Below are positions 60,291 through 64,000 of a stretch of 64,000 bases of DNA, piece by piece (the stretch's first letter is position 1; every line of letters begins with the position of its first letter). A program made the position numbers and the translations under genes. The notes below the pieces were generated by a model. The model was not told the origin of the DNA. It worked only from the letters and a program-made list of their open reading frames with translations, and did not search any database. Where the stretch lies: the NCBI GenBank assembly GCA_958296235.1, contig OY282457.1:885769-949768 (forward strand), read 5' to 3'. The DNA comes from an uncultured Candidatus Binatia bacterium. GTDB taxonomy: Bacteria; Desulfobacterota; Binatia; Bin18.

Positions 60291-61478
60291 CTACCGACTT
60301 TTCGGTAACTTCAGGACGCGTTCGCCGATAACCCCACGCAGAATCTCATTTGTGCCGGCGGCAATCGTCCCGGCTCGGGCGCTGAGGGCGCGATATGACC
60401 AGCGCGCCTGGTCAATGGCAAAGGGTGAGTCTTTGGCCAGGGTCGAGTAGGGCCCCAAAAGTTCCATTGCAAAATTGGCGACGCGCAGATTCAGTTCCGT
60501 CGAGGTGATTTTCGCGAACGAGCCTTCCGGGCCGGGCGGTTGACCCTTTATCTGGCGCGTGAGCCGCCGCAGCTCATTATACTTTATCGCTGCCGCTTCT
60601 ATGGCAAACTGGGCGAGTTGCTGGCGCACGGCGGCGTTTTCGCTGGCCGGCCTTCCATCGCGTTCCAGCCGGCGCGCCAAATCATACAGTTGGGGCAAGA
60701 GCGTCTCCACCCGGAAATAACTGCTGGTGGCCACACGTTCAAACATCAGGGTGGTAATCGCTACCATCCAGCCCCGGTTTTTTTCGCCAACCAGATTTTC
60801 TTTGGGAACTCGTACATCTTCAAAAAAAACTTCGTTAAACTCGGCATCGCCGTTCATCTGGACAAGCGGTCGGACGGTAATGCCAGGACTGTGCATATCA
60901 ACCAGCAGATAGCTGATGCCGTTATGCTTAGGGGCGTCCGGGTCAGTCCGGGTCAGGAGAAAACACCAGTCCGAGTGCTGCGCCCAGCTTGTCCAGACCT
61001 TCTGACCGTTCACCACAAAATGATCGCCGTCTTCCACCGCGCGCGTCTGTAGGGAGGCCAGGTCCGAACCCGAGCCCGGCTCGGAGTAGCCCTGACACCA
61101 CAGATCTTCGGCCGGCAGGATTTTGGGCAGGAAGCGCTGCTTTTGCTCCTCCGTCCCCCAGTGCATCAGCGTTGGGCCCAGCATGGTGACCCCGCTCATA
61201 TTGATTCCGCCGGGCACCTGGGCGCGCGCCAGCTCTTCGTTGAAAATCGCCTGTTCGCTGACCGACGCTCCCCGTCCGCCGTATTCCTGCGGCCACCAGA
61301 GGCCAATCCAGCCTCCGGCGTGCAGTTTTTTATGCCAGTCCTTACGCCGCTCCCAGCGTTCGGCGACGCTAAGGTCCTCGTCTTTTCCCTGCCGTAAATC
61401 GGCCGGGACGTTTGCTTCCAGCCAGGAACGGACCCCGTGGCGAAAATGTTCTTCTTCGGGCGTATAGCTGAAGTCCAT
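60291..61478 (-). CDS. Acyl-CoA dehydrogenase
   Basis: A 395-residue flavoprotein. The three acyl-CoA dehydrogenase domains are complete: WCQGYSEPGSGSDLASLQTR for FAD and substrate binding, FNEVFFEDVRVPKENLVGEK, and the C-terminal IAAGTNEILRGVIGERVLKL. The typical catalytic Glu position is not marked by eye. It would oxidise an acyl-CoA with electron transfer flavoprotein as acceptor. GAAAAGGAGAGGG lies before the ATG at 61478. Confidence 0.92.
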   Translation of the reverse strand: MDFSYTPEEEHFRHGVRSWLEANVPADLRQGKDEDLSVAERWERRKDWHKKLHAGGWIGLWWPQEYGGRGASVSEQAIFNEELARAQVPGGINMSGVTMLGPTLMHWGTEEQKQRFLPKILPAEDLWCQGYSEPGSGSDLASLQTRAVEDGDHFVVNGQKVWTSWAQHSDWCFLLTRTDPDAPKHNGISYLLVDMHSPGITVRPLVQMNGDAEFNEVFFEDVRVPKENLVGEKNRGWMVAITTLMFERVATSSYFRVETLLPQLYDLARRLERDGRPASENAAVRQQLAQFAIEAAAIKYNELRRLTRQIKGQPPGPEGSFAKITSTELNLRVANFAMELLGPYSTLAKDSPFAIDQARWSYRALSARAGTIAAGTNEILRGVIGERVLKLPKSR

Positions 61479-61679
61479 ACCCTCTCCTTTTCTGTGCAGT
61501 ATCGGTATTACACCAAACGTCTTTCTGAGGCACAAGAGGACTGTCAATCAGCAGTCTGGCGCAGGGTTCGGAGCCGCACGCGGTGAGACGGATAATTTTT
61601 GTCGCAGGAGAAGACTTATACAATTACTGAAACCTGAGATAAGGTGGACCGAAATCGGTCCTAACTGGAATCAGCGCGG

Positions 61680-62969
61680 ATGATCACCACAGCTTGCATT
61701 TTTATTCCTGCGACAGGCCCCGATCCCTTATCCCGGCTGGGAGGAATGTCTCTTCTCAAACGCGCCATCCTCAGCGCTCAACGCGCCGGGGCAAAAACGT
61801 GCTATCTGGTCCCGGACGCGCGGTTGGCAGTCCAGCAGCCCGCCCGACAGGACGCGCTGCAACGCGACCTGTGTAGAGACAAACGTCTCACGACTCAAAT
61901 CGTCTGGACGCAGTCAACTGACGTTCAACCCGCGCCAGCCCGAACTGTTACCAACGGGCACTGTCTCTACTATTCGCTCTGCACGCTTTTTTCCCCAGCC
62001 TTGGCGTGTGACCTCGACCGGGCTGCTCAGCCGGGCGAGACGGTAAGCGTCGAAACGGGGAGCGGCACGTCCGCATTGGTACTCGGCCCGCAGCCGGACG
62101 CCGCCTTCGGTTTTCCTGTCCAGGAAACGTCCACAAGGACTGGGACGACGGCTCTGGCCACCCAACCCCAGACACCGCTCAGGACCGTTTCGGCTTCCCC
62201 CCACCTGCTCTATCAGCTGACTGATGCGACTTCCCTGCGGCGCGCGGAATCCGCCCTCCTCGCCTCGCTCGACAATCCAAAGGACGGTCTGGTCGATACC
62301 TATCTCAACCGCAAACTCTCTCGTCCTTTGACGCGACTTCTCTTACGGACGGCCCTGACCCCGAACCAGATTACAGTACTGTCCTGCCTGATTGGCCTGT
62401 TTGGCGCGGCCTGTTTCTTTCGGGCTGGCTATTGGGGCCCCGTCTTGGGCGCCCTCCTCTTACAGCTCTCCGCGGTGATTGACTGCTGTGATGGGGAAGT
62501 CGCCCGGATGAAGTTTCTCGAATCCCGGTTGGGCGCCTGGCTCGATATTACGCTTGACACCGTCGTTCATCTGGCCACCTTCGTCGGGCTGGGTTTCGCA
62601 GTCTGGACGCAGGGCGGAACGCAGTCACCATTTGTTCTTGGCGGCCTCCTGGTCGGCGGAATCGTGTTGTCTTTCGCCTGTGTCGTCGGGGCGGACAGAA
62701 CGGTCCTGCCAGATGCCTACCGGCAGACCTGGCAGGGTATGCTGCTACACAGACTGGTCTTCGGCTTAGCGAGTCGTGACTATTCGCTGTTGATCTTCCT
62801 GTGCGCGGTATTTCAACAATTATCGTGGTTTCTCTGGGCCGCGGCCATTGGAGTACAGGTGTTCTGGCTGACGCTGGCGGCCCTGCTGTATCACGTCCGG
62901 CGGTTCAAACGCGCGACCCATTCCCCGACCCGCGCGCCCGTGCAAGGCTCATCCTCTCGACTGCCCTAG
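61680..62969 (+). CDS. Nucleotidyltransferase-like / CDP-alcohol phosphatidyltransferase fusion
   Basis: A 429-residue protein. The C-terminal half (about 200-420) is a CDP-alcohol phosphatidyltransferase with the signature DCCDGEVARMKFLESRLGAW then LDITLD, and about five to six membrane helices. The N-terminal half resembles a sugar nucleotidyltransferase fold: FIPATGPDPLSRLGGMSLLK, RAILSAQRAGAKTCYLV; the usual GGxGTR loop is degenerate. The order matches bifunctional inositol-1-phosphate cytidylyltransferase/DIPP synthases. If the N-terminal domain is inactive, the enzyme needs CDP-substrate from elsewhere. Product (phospholipid head or compatible solute) unknown. Confidence 0.8.
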   Translation: MITTACIFIPATGPDPLSRLGGMSLLKRAILSAQRAGAKTCYLVPDARLAVQQPARQDALQRDLCRDKRLTTQIVWTQSTDVQPAPARTVTNGHCLYYSLCTLFSPALACDLDRAAQPGETVSVETGSGTSALVLGPQPDAAFGFPVQETSTRTGTTALATQPQTPLRTVSASPHLLYQLTDATSLRRAESALLASLDNPKDGLVDTYLNRKLSRPLTRLLLRTALTPNQITVLSCLIGLFGAACFFRAGYWGPVLGALLLQLSAVIDCCDGEVARMKFLESRLGAWLDITLDTVVHLATFVGLGFAVWTQGGTQSPFVLGGLLVGGIVLSFACVVGADRTVLPDAYRQTWQGMLLHRLVFGLASRDYSLLIFLCAVFQQLSWFLWAAAIGVQVFWLTLAALLYHVRRFKRATHSPTRAPVQGSSSRLP

Positions 62970-63053
62970 GCTCGTCTCCTCCGCCACGCCTTGCACGGTT
63001 TTGCTCTGGTCCGTACCATATGACACAACGCCGAAACGCCCAAGGATACTGCT

Positions 63054-64000
63054 ATGGATTTTGCCTTTTCAGAAGACCAGCTCTTGCTGCAACAGACCCT
63101 CCGCCAATACGCCAAAGACAAGCTGGCGCCCAATTATCACCGCTGGGACCGGGGCGAGGTCATTTCACGCGCCCTCATCAAAGAAGCCGCCGAGTTCGGC
63201 GTCTTTGGCCTGCGGGTCCCGGAACAGTTTGGTGGGATGATGGCCGACTATGTGACCTGCGGCCTGATGGCGGAAGAGCTGTCTCGGGGTGACTTCAACT
63301 ATAGTCTCTATATCCAGCTCGGACTGATTGCCTCCGAACTGTTGGCGGACTTTGCCCACCCGGAAATCCAGGCAGAATGGCTCACCAGGCACGCGGCCGG
63401 CGAAGCGGTGATCGCCTTTGGGCTGACAGAGCCGGGGGCGGGTTCAGACGCGGCCAATATCACCACCCGGGCAGAGAAAATGGGCGACGACTACATCATT
63501 ACCGGAGAAAAGGCCTCCATCACTTTTGCCGGGTATGCGGACGCGTGTATTGTCTTTGCCCGGACCGGAGACGCCGGCGCGCGCGGGATCTCGGCCTTTC
63601 TGGTTCCGCTCGACGCTCCCGGCGTCACCCGCCAGCCCTATTTTGCGGCTGGAGAGCGCTTGACCCAGCGCGGCTCTCTGTTTTTCGATGAAGTCCGGGT
63701 GCCTGCACGCAATATGGTGGGCGCGCCAGGCAAGGGCTTTTACCAGGCAATGATCGCCTTTGATTTCAACCGGGCGATCATTGCCCTGGCGTGTATTGGA
63801 GCGGCTCAGCAGTCTCTTGATGAGACGATTGAGTACACAAAGGGCCGGGAGGTATTCGGCAAACCGCTGGCAACATTTGAAGGGGTCGCCTTCCAGATTG
63901 CCGAACATCTGACGCTGTTAGAGTCCGCCCGGGTCTTGTCGTATAAATGCTTGTGGCTCAAAGACCAGGGACGCAAACACACCGCAGAAGCAGCCATGGT
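63054..64000 (+). CDS. Acyl-CoA dehydrogenase, 3' end cut by window
   Basis: A frame open to the window end, 315 residues visible. The N-terminus MDFAFSEDQLLLQQTLRQYA, AFGLTEPGAGSDAANITTRA (FAD and substrate loops), SLFFDEVRVPARNMVGAPGK and YTKGREVFGKPLATFEGVAF are acyl-CoA dehydrogenase marks. The opening resembles cyclohexanecarboxyl-CoA dehydrogenases, but substrate cannot be fixed. The preceding gene ends 84 bp upstream. The final domain lies outside the window. Confidence 0.92.
   Translation, partial: MDFAFSEDQLLLQQTLRQYAKDKLAPNYHRWDRGEVISRALIKEAAEFGVFGLRVPEQFGGMMADYVTCGLMAEELSRGDFNYSLYIQLGLIASELLADFAHPEIQAEWLTRHAAGEAVIAFGLTEPGAGSDAANITTRAEKMGDDYIITGEKASITFAGYADACIVFARTGDAGARGISAFLVPLDAPGVTRQPYFAAGERLTQRGSLFFDEVRVPARNMVGAPGKGFYQAMIAFDFNRAIIALACIGAAQQSLDETIEYTKGREVFGKPLATFEGVAFQIAEHLTLLESARVLSYKCLWLKDQGRKHTAEAAM

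Overview
This 64 kb window comes from a Gram-negative (two-membrane) bacterium with moderately high GC. Outer-membrane genes show the envelope type: lipid A deacetylase LpxC, LolA, a TonB-dependent receptor, a TonB-like protein and lipoproteins with lipoboxes. It also carries RNase J, TatA, a selenoprotein, and many acyl-CoA, amidohydrolase, DUF35, LLM-oxidoreductase and MBL genes. That mix, plus several families of short dispersed palindromes, recalls uncultured deltaproteobacteria-like lineages such as Tectomicrobia/Entotheonella, Binatota or Desulfobacterota. This placement is an inference from gene content only and is of low confidence.

Layout. 1-8.1 kb is a housekeeping block: the end of asnS (cut by the window edge), then on the minus strand an NtrY-like histidine kinase followed by a protein that fuses a response-regulator receiver domain to LpxC, then yebC-ruvC-ruvA-ruvB. 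8.3-12 kb holds a D-aminoacylase-like amidohydrolase and a thiolase-fold/DUF35 pair. 12-20.7 kb is again core: lolA, ftsK, RNase J, plsC, a zinc-ribbon/DUF3426 protein, tatA, a TonB/TolA-like protein and tRNA-Ala(CGC). 21-36 kb is a metabolic accessory region: amidase, MOSC protein, glutathionyl-hydroquinone reductase-like GST, MDR reductase, cyclase, acyl-CoA-dehydrogenase-fold monooxygenase, HCCA isomerase-like protein, MFS exporter, an unknown 346-residue protein, a UGSC-family selenoprotein with an in-frame UGA and a hairpin right after it, and a PLP decarboxylase. 36-45.6 kb is the most mobile part: small membrane proteins, an antitoxin remnant, a 1168-residue TM0106-type nuclease-helicase, a PLA2-like secreted protein, PerM-type permease, ankyrin lipoprotein, an IS5-family element with a -1 frameshift, and a toxin-antitoxin pair.

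45.6-53 kb is a cobalamin locus. A cobalamin riboswitch precedes btuB-btuF-btuC-btuD on the minus strand, and a NUDIX gene and cobyric acid synthase cobQ run divergently on the plus strand. The receptor, binding protein, permease and ATPase would import corrinoid across both membranes, and CobQ would amidate cobyrinate derivatives. 53-64 kb returns to mixed genes: amidohydrolase, rsmI, a four-helix-bundle (S23/IVP) gene bracketed by an inverted repeat, nadE, SDR, DUF35 protein, LLM oxidoreductase with an apparent C-terminal frameshift, FmdB-like protein with a His-rich tail, MBL hydrolase, an acyl-CoA dehydrogenase, a nucleotidyltransferase-like/CDP-alcohol phosphatidyltransferase fusion, and a second acyl-CoA dehydrogenase cut by the window end.

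The two most notable systems are (1) the sensor kinase plus receiver-LpxC fusion, which suggests direct phosphorylation control of lipid A synthesis, and (2) the UGSC selenoprotein, which a standard gene caller would split into two pieces.
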